From: Latrodectus hesperus
Taxonomy: Eukaryota > Arthropoda > Arachnida > Araneae > Theridiidae
Reading direction: 5' to 3'
Length of the DNA: 64,000 bases
Assembly (NCBI GenBank): GCA_037975125.1
Contig: CM075853.1
Coordinates: 93,490,773 to 93,554,772 of the forward strand
The number at the start of each line of letters is the position of its first letter. Position 1 is the stretch's first letter. The notes beneath the pieces are model-generated. The model was not told where the DNA came from. It ran no database searches and saw nothing but the letters and a program-made list of their open reading frames with translations. This document shows positions 1-15,154 of the stretch, in pieces. The translations under genes and the position numbers were made by a program.

Positions 1-3000
1 TAACTCTAATTGAATTGCTAGAACACCATACCTGATGATAAACTAAATAACTATCTGTGATACAAAGTTTAATTTGCTTATGTATTAATACATGTAATTT
101 TTTCAATTTAAAAGCTACATTAAGTTAAGATAATCAGTTTATTGATTTCATAGTTACATGAAATCACATAAATGCTATAAATACAAATAAAAAACATAAC
201 TCAAAAATTAACTACAAACCTTAATTTTCTTCAATTTAGTTGAGCTTCCAGCAATTCGCAGAAGACCCTGGAAGTTATTTAGAAAGTAAGAAAGAAAATA
301 TTGTAAATGTTACAAATTGAAATAATAATTTCTATTTATGAAAGCAAAATACTTACTTCCTCTAAAATACCATATTCAGAAAGAAAGGATATACATGTTT
401 CTATCACTTGCGCAATGTCTCGATTGGTAACTCTTAAATGATCACTTAAAGGGCATCCATATACTGGTTTCTGTGGAAAATCAGCTAAATTAAAAGAAAA
501 GGATTAGATAAATTATATACTCTCATCATAATTAAATTACTTATCATCATAATTAAATTATATGAGTAAATATAATTAAAAATAAAACATTTTACATGTT
601 TTCACACACACACATTTGAGATGTTTTAATTAAATCAAACATTTAAGACTTTCTATGTAAAATAGTTCTATGTACTAAAGCTATAATTTTCCATATTTTC
701 ATTTAATTTCCCTCTTATATTTTATATCCAACAAGGATTTTCTGAATTTTTTTTTAAATAAATGTTGTAAAATATTTAATAATGAAGAAACAAAATATTT
801 TCATTTTATTAGATTTCAAAATTTAATATGATAGCTAAATTAAAAATAAACTAATTATGTATACTTTAATCCATTAAAAAAATCTTCATAAAAAGAAAAT
901 TAAAACATCAATTCAAAAATAAATTCACAATAAAAAAATTATACAGTTATACAGGTATTGATTAAAGAAAAAAAGCATTTTATGGAAATTTATTTAATTT
1001 TTTTAAACTGTTAGCAAATAAAATTTTTTTACAAAAAAATGTCATGAAATTATTTATACCAAACAACTGAAACTCCAAAACATAAAACCATTAAAATTCA
1101 ATTTTTAGTAACCTAATAAATTTAATCAAAACAAAAAAAGAAAACCAATTCACTTGTGTAAATTTTACTACTGACCATATTTTCATCTCAATGTTAGATT
1201 TTTGGAAATAAGCCTATTTTAGAGAAATTACTACATATAAGTTGTTTACTGAACAGTTACTTTTATATGCACATAATGGTTAATTCAACTAAAATCTATA
1301 GTTTATAATGGATTTTGCATCATTACAAACATCTACACCCAAAACGACTGTCAGAACTAGAATTGTTAAAGTGAAACTACCTCAATATTATTTAACTGAG
1401 CAATTTGCTCAGTATAATATAATAATAATAAAGTAATAATATGATTTGTCACAAAAGCAATTAGTCCAGCTTTCAATCTTATGTAAAAATAAAACTAAAT
1501 AAAGTTCAAAATAAATATATTTAAAGTGATTATTCTTAATATTAAATTAAAATAAATACTGATTGTATTTCCATAGTTATTTGAAACATGATTCAAAATC
1601 ATAAAATAAATACAAATCAGATCCAATTTAATGATAATTCAACTTTTATTTAAAGATTTAAATCTAAAAAATACATACTTTAAAATTAATAAAAATTTCT
1701 ACAATAGTTATCATTTTTAGTAATATTTGAATATTTTCCATTGATTTGGGTTAAAAAATACTGTTTTTAAGCTGCATGCCACAGATGGTGAAGTTTTATA
1801 CTCCCAAAATTCTGAGGCTTAATATGTGTACGAGAGTTATTTGCAACTATGTTTAAATTTTTAGAAATTGTGTGAGTAAGGTTGAAATTGAGAGAGAGCA
1901 GTTGTTCGATTTTTGGATTGTGGCAAGTAATAATTTTGGTTCCTTTAATTGAAAAGCTTTTAGAATTCCATAATGTTGTGTGTCACATTATTGAGTTATT
2001 CTTGCTTGTTCTCCTTCCATATTATTTAACTAGCTTGAAGTAATTTTTAGTTGTAATTGTTAATTCAGGTTATTAATTTTATTTTTATTATTTTCTTATT
2101 TACTTATTGTGTTTCTCATTTGCTTATTGTTTAAAATGAGTCTTGTGTCATTAAAGAAAAATGAATTTCTGTCATTGCAAAGGATTTAGAACTAAGAGCT
2201 CTAGTGGAGAAAAAGAAGTTATATTGAAAATATAGAAAGTTACAAAAGTGAATTCATTCAAAATACCATTGATAACATTTTTGAGGAAAAAAATGTTATT
2301 TAAGAGAGAAAAACTATAAAACTGTATATAAATTTAAAAATCTGTCAATGAAATGAGGAAGTTGAATTAAAAATAATCTTTCTTTTAAATGTTTTTTATC
2401 TTTGTGTAATGTAAAAAACTATAGTTACAAATTTTTTGTGGAAAACAGTATATAATCTATTTTCTTAAAGGAAATAAAATTCTTCCCAAAATAGAAAACA
2501 ATTACCATGGAAATTCAGTGTAATTTTTTGGCATCAATTTCTGATATATAAACCTTCTGTTATTACTATTGTAACTTGCATTGAATACATTAATCAGGCT
2601 GATAAAAAAGTTCAAGAAACTAATATGCATTTTATGTGATAATAGCATATAAAGAAGTTGGTGTGCTATATCACTTATGAACTGTTTAAAATTAAAATCA
2701 ATTAGAAAAAAAAATTTCTATTTCTTTCTTAGGTTCAACAAAGCCTTCTGAGAATTATATGAAATAGTTTAACTAAAATTATTTATTATTAAAATTAATC
2801 CAAAATCAATTCAATGCTCATGGTTGATATTATTGTAACTACAACAATTTCTTTTCCAAATAGAAAAGTACAAAATGAAACATTTTCAGATTAGTTTTAG
2901 CTGATTGTAGTGAAAGTGATAGATATCAGGACATTAATTAGGACATATATGTTTTGGCAAATTGTTAAAGTTTTTTCTTTAAAAAAAATCACACAAAGCA

Positions 3001-6000
3001 ATTATTTATACATAAAATTTTCTAGATTTGGTTTGTTTGTCACTCAACAATCATTTTTGCACACAAGGGATAGTAAGACCAGGACCTATGGTTTAAAGTG
3101 GATTCTGCATCACTACAAACATCCAAAACCAAGGTGAGATTCGAACTAACAAAATGCTGAATCAAAGGTAAGAGTGTTAACTATTCACGACTTAGGTTCA
3201 CTTTGAAAAGAAATCAAGATATTTACGGGTCTAATTTTTTTAGTGAAGTATCAACAAATATTTGCACAACTGTTACAGATGTCAAAGTATCATGGGAGAT
3301 TAATGCTTTAAATATTAAAATGAAAAGGAAATGTTAATAATTGAAAAAGGACCTTTAGATTTTATTGGATAACAACAGTGGCTGGTCTTTTGCCAACAAG
3401 GAAACCTGCATATCTATTTTGATCAAACTAAAAAAGTGTGATTCCAAGAAAAACGTCTTTGAAATATGGTTGAGATTGATTTTATAAGCCAACTTTTTAT
3501 AATTCCCAGATGTGATAGAGAAGTCAAGCCATTTAAAGTGTATCTTTGAAGGTTCATGTGATTTGCAACAAAAGCTGTCCATTTAGAGCATATCAGTGAT
3601 TTATATAGTGTTCAAGCATGTATTATGCACTGAAATAAATCTTCATATGACTAAGTAACCCAGTTGAAATATTGAGAATTGTGATACAAATTTCAAAAGT
3701 ATAAATAATTATTTAAAAGCCAGCATAGTGGAGACCTTTTGATACTTACTTCAGTAATGATGGCATTAAAGTGGACAATGAAAGTCCCATCAACTCCTTA
3801 TTTTGAGGCCTATGAGAAAAATGCAGTTAAACCAATGAAGTTTCATGAGATGTGTTTTAGGATTTGATTCACGAGAAGTGTTATTTGTTTTGCTGATCCT
3901 CTCACAAGAGTTTTCAATCTGTCTAGCATAGATGAAGCAGTTCCTTATTTGCGTCTAATTCCTGATTCTGAGGAGTCAAATTATCTTTTTAGCACTATAC
4001 TAAGTCTTTCATTATCAGTTCATAGTTAAAAAGTGTTTCTAAATCAGATTTTACCAGTGAGAAAATTTCAATCCCCCCCCATGATGAGTAAAAATTAAAT
4101 TTCTCAGTATTTTGAAAATGATGGTCTAGAAACTACTTAACACAGATATAAGTGCACTGAAAGGGGAAAATTTTCAGAGCTGATTTACATGTGAATGATT
4201 TAGAATTAATTAGCGATAACTTGTTGCCACACACTTATATGAAAAATAGTAAGGGTTATTCACGCCAATAAAGGAAGTAGCAATAGAGTAAAACAGAAAA
4301 ATTAAAAACTGTCTCAGGTGAAATAAAAAACCAATCCATAATTTAATAAAACTTCCAGTGGATAATTGACTTGTATGATTAATTCATTTCATGTTAAAAT
4401 TTTATTACAAAATTAGTGTTTTGATTTTGCTTACAATTTATATGATTAAATATTCACAATAATTAAATATTATTATTAAATTTTTACAATTACCTTTGTT
4501 TAATTGATTGAGTTGATGATGGAACTCATAGGGGTCAAATGTACAGTAATGACAGTGTTCCTGTGTGCTAAGTAATGGCATGCTGTTTTATATATTTAAA
4601 AGTGTTATTTTCTCTTTTATTGTATTATACATGTATGCACAGATGGGTGTTGTGTTTTGAAGAAAACTTGTTATACTGTAATGGTACCCTAACTATATGT
4701 GTACAAATACTATTGGGCCACATAAAGTCAGCAAAATTTTAAACACAAAAATTTGCATTAAATGTGTCTAGTACAAAATATAGTCAAAATTAATCATACA
4801 TTTATTTATAATAATAAAAAAGTAATTATTTTTCATAATATTCTCACTTCAGTACTAAGAAATAAAAATAAATTTAAAAATAAGCAAACATTTAAATTAC
4901 AAAATTTTGAATACTATTTTAATCAAATTAAATATTTACATCAAACAGTCTCATTGCTGAAGAAATCAAAATCATTATAAGATATTTCTACTATTTTTAC
5001 CTTAACTGTTTTCTTTCCAAACTGTTTTTCAAATTTAAATAGTTACAGGAGTTTTAAATATTACAAAAACTAAAAATAATGTCATTAAATTACTGATATA
5101 ATTATCAATCAATTTTAATACAACATGCTGGATAATAAACTGCATTGAGGTTTTGACCCCATAGGAGCCCCATCACATTTTTTTAAATTAAATACTGTAT
5201 GGGTATAATGTCATATAACATTCTAATGATTAATAGAAATTTTTTTTTAGGAAAGTTATCATTGAATGACGTCTTACCTATGAGGCTGTTAAGAGAAGGA
5301 AGAGAGGATTCTAAAGTAGCCAGAGCATTTCTATGATATGTTGCTTGCAGTTGATGGAACTGGATAAGCAGTTGAGCTAACTGTGGCTCTCTACTAATAA
5401 GAGAAAACATTTCAGCTGCTAATGTGTCCTGTAAGGGAAAAAAATAGCTCATTAACTGTATATGAACATATAACTTGAATCAATCATGCAACCATTCTTT
5501 TCACAACAAAATATTATTGATTTATTCTTGTCATAATTCATAACTGAGTATAATCTTTGAATATATACATTTAATAATGCATATCAATCAAGATGAGTTA
5601 AAGAGATTTACTATATATAATACCATATAGTTAGCCATACATATAGGATAGTTTAACAGCTAAAAATTATTTTTTAATATCCACAAGATAATAATACATA
5701 TGAGAACTTTTCTTAAATAATGACCTTATTCATGTGTTGCAAATGAAAAGCCTATAAAATTCCAAAGCAACCATCATGATAAACGTGCAAAGAAAGAACA
5801 CAAAAGTGACATCTATTCCTCATTGTTCAACAGTGATTAGAATCATATATGAGACATTTTACTACTGAAGTATTATGAAGAATGTGATTTGATGAATATT
5901 ATGACGAATGAATGAAGAGTTATTCTATCATTAAGGACTGGTAAAACTAGATTTTTTATTGTTTACATGTATATTGCTAGAACATTTCTGAATTTAATAA

Positions 6001-9000
6001 TTCCTTATTAATGAAGTTTTCCAGGAAAGAAATTTGCAGTTGAATGATACAAAATGAACTATAGCAGTATTGATCTATTAGATTGCCCACTCTACTTTAC
6101 CAATTATATTTGAGAAGAAAAAATAAATAAAGCTATGAATTGTTTTAATTTTTACAGGAATCACAGTAATAGAAAACTGAGAATACCGATAAGTTTATTT
6201 TGTAATTTTTTCAATCAAAATTTATTTACAAAATAATTTAGTTCATGCAATTTAAAATTGTGATAATCATATCACTTAATAATAGTTGAAGTGAATAAAT
6301 TGTTTAAAACACAAATAATGGAAGGGAGATTGAAAATATATATTTAAAAATATAATAATAAAATTACATTTTCTGGGAATAATTGTTTATGAATTATATT
6401 ATTTTATTTTCAATAAAAAAGAAAACCAATATTTAATAATTATGTTATGTATAAAATTTTTGTACATTAAAATTTGAATTACGGCTGAAAAATCAAAATT
6501 AATATAAATTTGAAAATAAATTTAATAAATAATTAGTGAATGTATGAATAATATACTATTTACAAACTGCTCCCCAAGAGAAAGACACATTTAAGTAAGA
6601 ATTTGAAAAAAAACTTCAGTACTTTACCCTGCACTGCTCTACTTTCTGAGAAGCATCCTCCAGCTCTTCTTTCAAGGTATCGACCTTGCCAACAACATTC
6701 AAATTATTATTGCATGTTGCCTGTAAGCTATGCCTTTCTGCAGTTTGAAACCTTAAAAGATAAAACCATAAAATTTTATAGGAAAAATTAATTATCAAGT
6801 ACAAATTAAAACTAGTATAAAAATAATTAATATAAATTAATAAGTATGTACTAAAACTCAGTGGAAAATTGATAGATATGAGTAAGAAATAGTCATATAA
6901 GTTTCACACATAATAAAATTATTCTATTCAACAACTTTGAAAACACACTAATAGCAGTATCTGGAAAACTCCCAATCTTGTACTTTTTTTTTTTTTTTTT
7001 TTTTTGCACATTTTGCAGTTTATGAATTGTTTACAAGTCCAGAATATATGAAGTTTGGTACATATATCAATAAAAAATGAGCATATGGTATGACAATTAT
7101 ATTTATCAGATATTAATCTTTATTTTCCACTCGTTTTGGAAGGACTCAGCAGGAATTCTAACACAGGCTGCGGTTAGAAATCCTGCTAAATGTTTTCAAA
7201 ATAATATGAAATATGAACAATATTAGAATTTAAACTTATCTGAAAGATAAATAGTAAAAAATTAATTAAATTCTTTGTACTAGTTTACATTTTATAAAAT
7301 GTGAGTCATACAAAACAAATGATAAAAAAATCAACATCAAACTAATTAATTTAATCTAATTCTTTTGGTTCTTATTTTGAGCATACCTGTAAAAAGAATC
7401 TTTTTGTTTTCTCCTTTTTTGGTTAGCATATTTGATTAATTGGCAATATTTGTATATTTTAGCATAGTAAAATTATAAAAAATATAGTTAACATATTAAT
7501 TTTAATATTCTTAAGTCAAAATGATATTCATTGACAAATACTGTTTACAAGAATGACTTTTTTCTAATTTATCTAATTTAAAATATTATCTAATTTAAAA
7601 TATTATTCAATATTAAAAATATAAGAAACAAAGTTTTGCTTCAAGTTTCAAACAAAGTTTTGCAAAGTAAAGGCATTTTCTAAATTTAAAAAATATTGTG
7701 TTTTTGGAAATAAATATATTTTATTTGTTTAAGCAAGAATTTTATTATTCAAAACTTTTTCAGTGCAAATGTTTTTTTAAAAAGTGCATTAACCTATCTT
7801 GTTTTAATATCAATGTAATATTTCAAGCAAAATAGTAAATAGTATTATTGTATACAAAAGAATGAAATGTTATTAGTCTGGTGCTAAGAAAATTGACTCT
7901 CTTAAATATTTATTTAAAATATTATAAATTTGCTTTAGTAATGATATGTCAATAATGTTAGTCAAATGATATCTCCAATATAATCTTAAATCATTAAACA
8001 TTTTCATCCAGAAAGAAACACATGAAGATGTTTTCCAATGGGGTGCATTTAATAGAGAAGTAACAATCTAAGTGGATATTTAAAGATTAAATATTCTGTA
8101 ATCTAAGATTAAATAATCTAAGTGTGTATAAAAATTTTTTGAAGAGAGTTTCAAAGTTAATATGAGGTTGGAAGGTTTGTAAAATATTTAGAGTTTTAAT
8201 GGGCTCTAGAAATATTTCCTTAATTTACATTATAAATTTGTTTCATGCCCTTTTCTTAACTTATTTAGTATATATCATAAGACTTCAAGATTTTATGAGC
8301 TATGATACTCCCAAAGAAGCTATTTCTAATTTAAAATATTTCAACATTTATGATGTATCATTTTCAGGTAATTTAAACATTTTCAAGATAACTTGTATCT
8401 ATTTTAATTTGGCCTTTTATACAGAAATAATTTATTTTAAAAAATATAATTGTAAAAATCATACAAAGAAACCAGCAACCATACCTAGTTCGTGCAGAGT
8501 CCATATCTAATACTAATTTACCAAGCTGTTTCCTCAACTTACTGATATTATGAATTTCATTCTAAAAATATAAAAAAAGAGATAAATCCATGATATAAAA
8601 GGGGAAATAATTTTAGTTTTAAATAAAAAATTAATTAATATGCTTAAAACCAACTCCACATTTAAAAACAATATTATACAGTAGAAAACAGTTTCAAAAT
8701 ATTAGCAAAAAATATTTCTTAAAAATTCATTAGCCATGTCATTTTATACATACAGAAAAATTATACAGAATCTCAAGAACTATTTTTAGAACAAAAATAA
8801 GTAACCAAGCACTCTGTGGAATACTTGAAAAACATCATTCCTCTTTTAAATTACTCTTGAGGGCAATTTAAGTGTGTATTATGTCTAAATAATAAAATAT
8901 ATATTCCATGCAATACTATCATATTAAGCAAACTGGCTAAAACAAATCAATAAATGTTTCAAAATTATAAAGGATGTACATGGTATATGTCATATACATA

Positions 9001-12000
9001 TTACAATCAGCATAGGTAATATTTCAGTAGCACACAAAATTGCAAGCAAACATTTCTAGTTTTAAATATGTATAAATAACATGTCATTGTTATGACAGTA
9101 TGTTGATCACAGCTCTACCTTTGAAATCAGCTATTTAAACATTAGTATGAGAGTACTATGGCTTAAGAATAGAACTGCTAACTGCTTGTAGTAGAAGTGT
9201 TGTTCTTCGTCGTAGAAATGTACACTTAATAGTACTTAATGCACTTTAATATATGTAATCATCAATAATATTACCGAATCCCATAATTAGAATAACTGCC
9301 AAAAAGTTATAATGAGAAGCAAAGCTACGATTATTATATATTTATTAAAGCAAAAGGGACATGAGTTATTAATTTAAGTGTCCATTGAATATATTTCATT
9401 TCATTAATAGAATCTGATAGATTAAAACTAATAACAATACAAATCAATAATCAAACAAAAATAAAAATAATAAGTTTAGTTTATTAATAACAAACATGAT
9501 CAAATAATTGCATTACATAAATTAAGTTTACATATCAATAACTGAAATGAAAATATTTTAATTTAAAATAAAATTTATTGTATTTAAGAAAACTAATTAT
9601 TTAACTACCGATGTATTGTGGTTTACACAATAACAGTTCAAATCCATAGAAAAGAAATATAACAATGTACATAATTGTACACTTGAAGTATATAGCAAAA
9701 AAATCTAGGATGATTTTTCTTATTTTATCTTTAAAAATGCTTATTGTTGAAATTAAAAAAGCAATAAGACTTCTCCTTCAATTTTTAAAAATATTTTTTT
9801 ATAAAAAGTCATTTTATGCTAGTATGTTAACTAAAACTTGGTATCAGTATATCTACCAATTATAAATAAAAAATGCATTATTACAATATAAAGTCTATTG
9901 TTGAATTATTAAACAGTAGCTTACTTGTTTGCTTAAAATTGATTATGCAAGAATAAGAATTTTTATAGCATTTTTATGTGCACACATTTTGTTCAATAAT
10001 TAGTAAACTGTTGTTTCTTTTCAAATTTCAGAATCCTTAGTACAAGATATGAGTGCACTTTTGATAGCATCTATCTTAAACTTCAACAACTTTTGCAAAA
10101 TAATGCCTGATTAACTAAATTATTTAATAATTATATATATATATTAAAACTAATGGTGCCTCTTTAAATACAAACTTATTTACCCCAGTTAGTTCATTTA
10201 CAAGAAAAGTTACTATAAGTTAGTTTCATAAGGATCAGGCTTGATTTTTCTGTTACAAGTTTAGGAATTTTCTGCTCAATCCCTACATCAAAATCACAAA
10301 TACACACCAACTTTTGGGGTCACAATGGAATACCTAGTGGATGCCTCATTATACAAGAAGAACTGGAAGTTGAAAGATTAGTAGTCTGGCCTTTAATTCA
10401 ACATTCTTCAGTTCCACTTCAAGTTTGGTGATTTTGGAATCCATTTTAAACAGTAGATCGTGGTCTAATTAGACATAGTGTGTAAAGGATGACGATCAAG
10501 TGACAAACATACCAAAACAAAAGGCAGGAAGTAATGGTGACATAATCAGTTGTTGGGACATTTGAAATAAATAAGAGAAAAACACATTGATACTAAAAAT
10601 TAAAAATTGATTTCTTAAAAACACATTTTTTCATTTCATCCATAAAATTAAATTAATTTAATTCTTTATGAGATCCTTAGGAAAAACACTGCAGGAAATA
10701 GCCATACTTATTTTTAGGCATATATTATTGAATATATGCCTAAAAATATTCTTTCTGCCATTAGCCCATAAAATTTAATATGAGAAGTCAAACAATAACT
10801 GAATAATAACAAACACCTGAATTTTTTATTTAATGAAATTATATATACTGCTGATTCTTTTGAGTTTTCTCATTTGAGGCACATGAAAAATGTCTAATAT
10901 TCATGAAATTTTTTTTCAAAATGTAATTCAAAGCAAGCATTTAAATACTTTACAAACATAACTGTTACGATACATTCAGAATCCCAACTAATAAAATTTA
11001 GTGACAATCGATACATTGATTTAAATATTTTTTGAAGTTATCTTTTGAGATATCTCACATGTTGGACCCAATGTAAAATTTGCTGAAATACATCTGATCT
11101 TATAAATTTATTAAACTCTCAGCTTCAAAAAAATAAAATAAAAAAGACTTATAATATACTTATGTAATTTGATTGCTCTTTTATAAAAATGTAATATAGC
11201 ATTAATAATAATAAAAAATCAATATTCCAACAGTAATTAACTTTTTTTAGTAGGCTAAACCACATTTTCTTAAAGGACTAAAATACTACTTACATCTAAA
11301 AGACCAGAAACTGGTTTTAGAACAAGTTTTTCAACTTCATTGTAGTATTCTAAAAGTTCAGTACCTAACTTTGTTTGAACTGATGCACATTCTCGTAAAG
11401 TATCACTAAAATAAAAAGTTAATATGTTAATAATACAAACTAATATTTAAAAAATACACATTGCCATTAATAAAAAATTTATTTAATCTAATTACATGCA
11501 ATAAAAAAGCATAATAATGATAGCTGAAAATAAAGAAATATGTAATCAAAATTTATTCATTGAAAGAAATTAATATAGATCATTAAACACCCATTTTATA
11601 TCCTATAGAAGTTAACAAACTTCTTAAGCCATGAATCATGAAAATTTAAAGACTATTTGAGTTTACGGGCAGTAAGGTCTCCAAGTGAACAAGGTGCAGC
11701 AATTAAGACAAAAGTAACCTTTAAAATATTTTTTTATGTAGTACACTTCATTAGAGATATCAACTTCATAGATCATGCAAATATTTTAAAATACAAAATT
11801 CACATACATGAAAATATTAAAATATCAGTACATTTCTTATAAGTATGTCTTTTTTACTTAGATGTTGCCCATTTTAAACACTGCTTTGTTTCTGCAACTT
11901 ATTAAAATTAATTGCTACCTAAGATAATGAAGTAAAATTATTAATTTACTATAGCAACAACTGAATTACCAATTTCAATTAGTATTTTTTATTTCCAATA

Positions 12001-15000
12001 ATCTGATGAGTTGATAAATTTTGAACAAGGAAATGTCATACAAAAACAGTAATATATTTTATCTCCTTTGTTTTTCAATCTTATGCAATTTTACCAGGTA
12101 AAATAAAAGATGTGATAAGAAAATGGTGGCCAAGCTGGCAGCAAAATGTTTAGCTATATGGTTTTTGATTCAACAGTTTATGAGTTCAAATCCCAACATT
12201 GGGATCCACTTTAAATTGTAGGTCCAAGTCTAATTAGCACTTGCATGCAAAAAATGACTGTTGAACAATAAACAAAGCAAAACAAACAGAAAAAAGGGAA
12301 TTTCCCACTAAGCTTTGATTATAGGAGCACATTCTTATGGAAAAGATATGAAAAAGAAAAAAGAAATGTTGCTTATGGAATTTCACTTTTTAGTGGTCAA
12401 GTATATTCACTTGTTTGTCTAATATTAAGGATTTAAATATTTAATTTTTGCCACAAGCCACTTTATTTAAAACACAAAATACAGATGTTTAAAAAATAAA
12501 AGATTTAATAAAATATGTATTCAAGAATTTTAATAAAACTTGGAAAGTATTTTTTGATTTACATGTTGAAAACTTCAATTTCCTTTTCTTTTTCATTCCA
12601 AAGCAAAATTAAGATGTAAGTTTATTCAGAAAGTTTCATTAAATAAATTTAGGTCCTCAGTGCACATAACAGTCATCTCATTTAGGGCTTTAATAATATT
12701 TCATTTCCTTAATATATATTTTGAGAAGTCCTTTGAAAGACATTTCAAAGATACTCCATTGAACATAATTTATTGATAAATAAGTATAATTATTTCTAAC
12801 TATATTATTTGGCTGTTGTACACTTAAGATAATTCCTTTGAAGTCTGTAATTCGTATTGAGATTGTTTTCAGGCGTGAATTTTAAATAAATTCTAATTCA
12901 GTTGTTGTTCCTGATCCCAAAGCTACACCATCTCCATAAAACCAAAAAATTTCTGAAATTAAAAACAGATATGGGTCTTTTAATATTTGGGAAACCATAA
13001 AACCCAAGCACCTGAAAATATGGTTAGGGAAGGCCTGTTCAGCCCAGCACCAATGACATTTCAGTTCCTCTCTCCTGAAAATATTTCTCTCTGAAGAAAC
13101 CAATTTAATTCAATAGTGGATACAAGTGAAAGAGCATAAAATTGGATTCTTTTAGCTTTGAATTTTAAGAACCAAATTAAATTTTTAACCAAAACAGTTT
13201 TTTTACAAAGAAATAGTGATAACATAATACTTGTTTATATATAATACAGAATTACTTAGAAAATTTACATTAAAATTCTAAAAAGTAATTTTTTTTTAAT
13301 TTACAAAATTCAAACTTTTGCATATTTTTCTTCACAAACAACATAGGGAACTTATATAAATATTACAACAAATAATAATATCATAAACATAGATTGTTTG
13401 AAAATTATTGTAAATCAAAATAAATAAGCATGCTATACCCTAATATAGAATTCTTCTGAAAAGAGCTGCCACTCTCCAACATAGATGCACCAAGACTTAT
13501 TTGAGGAATTTTTCTCTATAAGCAGAAATATTAAATCCTGTTTAAAAATTTATAAAAACAAACTGATAAAGACAGGAATAAAATAAGGAAAATATTAAAG
13601 TTTAATAACTAGAAAATTAAACAGTTTAGTAAAAAAGTTACTTTTAAATTCTTGATTAAATAACACTGAAGTTTCTCAGAAATTTCAATAAAAAAAATGA
13701 GGATTAGGAATTATTTTTATTTTTATATATTTATTTTATTGTATTTGAAGTAAGGAATTTGGTTTCTGAATTTCGAATATACCAAACACATTAAAATGAT
13801 CCATTTAAAAACGAATTAAACTTGAAATGTAAGGTTGGAATTCAGAGTTCATTTTTTTTTTCAATCACCAATAATATTTTATCCTCATCTCCATGAATCC
13901 AACATTATCTTTTATCGTGTTTAAGATAATAAAATAATGTTTTAAAAAAAAAAACATTTTTTACATATATTATAAAAAACATTTAAGTTTTTAAGTAAAA
14001 AATTTGCCAATTCTTAAAAAATGATATTCTTCAAAAATTACATTTATTATGCAGGAAAGTCAATCCTTTTATCTGAATAATTATCCTTATAATGAAATAC
14101 TAGCAATAAAAAATATTAAAATTTTGAGAATAAAAAAATATAAAGAACCTCTTTTTCTCTACGATCGTGATCAATTTTGAAAAGAAGGATTAACTCAATC
14201 AACATATACAGTTTAAATTAAATTCCAAATTAAAAACTTTTAATTTACTCTTCAATTTTTTTTTAAAAAAATTGGACGCCAAACAATTGAAAATTAAACA
14301 AAAAATTGTAAAAACAGAATAAAAAGGAATAAAACTGCCCACCAAGCGTTTTTCAATAGATGTTTCTGATCCAAAATCTATTTGGCATGAAGTTATTTTT
14401 TTCTGTGTTGCTTGACATGATGCTTTAATAGAATCAACACGTTTCTCAGCTGTTATTAAATCATCTGTGAGAACTTCTGTTTTTTCTGCCCTAGAAAAAT
14501 AAATTCACATATTTTGTGGTATTATTAGTAAATATCAATTTTCAAATTCAAACAGCAATTGACATTTCATAATTTTAATTACAATTTCAAACAAATACTG
14601 CTATGATCATCCACACAGCATAACTATATACAAATTTGATAGATTTCCATCATTTATCAATAACGATGCTTAGAAGGGTATAAACTTTATCACTCTATGG
14701 TCACTTTTTGCCCATATAGTTAATATAATCAGAGCTGATACTCTAGAATGAAATTTGAATGAATAATCATCCTAAAATTAAACATTCTTAACACGTAGGA
14801 AACTAATTATTGAGCTTGTTTTATTGGTGGCCAAAATATTAACTATTTAGCTGTCAACTTAAGTTTTAAAAATGAGATAACAATGGTAAATGACACAGAC
14901 TATTAAAAATTAATGGAAAATTAAAAAAAATTAATTATATAGAAAAGGTTTCAAATTAGCTGCATATTATTCAACGAAGGAACTAGTTTCATACTATATA

Positions 15001-15064
15001 GGTATTTATAGAATCCAATAGATTTAATTTAATTTTAGTTTAACTTGTTCCAGCTCAATTTTAA

Positions 15065-15154
<90 letters not shown>

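Noticed and set aside
471..472. Alternative acceptor CCACAG for RhoGAP exon 8
   Set aside because: It would join exon 7 out of frame; the acceptor at 486-485 keeps frame and gives ADFPQ before KPVYG.
5183..5277. Extension of RhoGAP exon 7 past LNSLI to a stop
   Set aside because: A GTAAGA donor at 5277-5276 and the family alignment end the exon at 5278; the extension is intron.
12882..13103. 73-codon minus-strand open frame as an extra RhoGAP exon
   Set aside because: Exons 3 and 4 join exactly in phase without it and the peptide has no family match.
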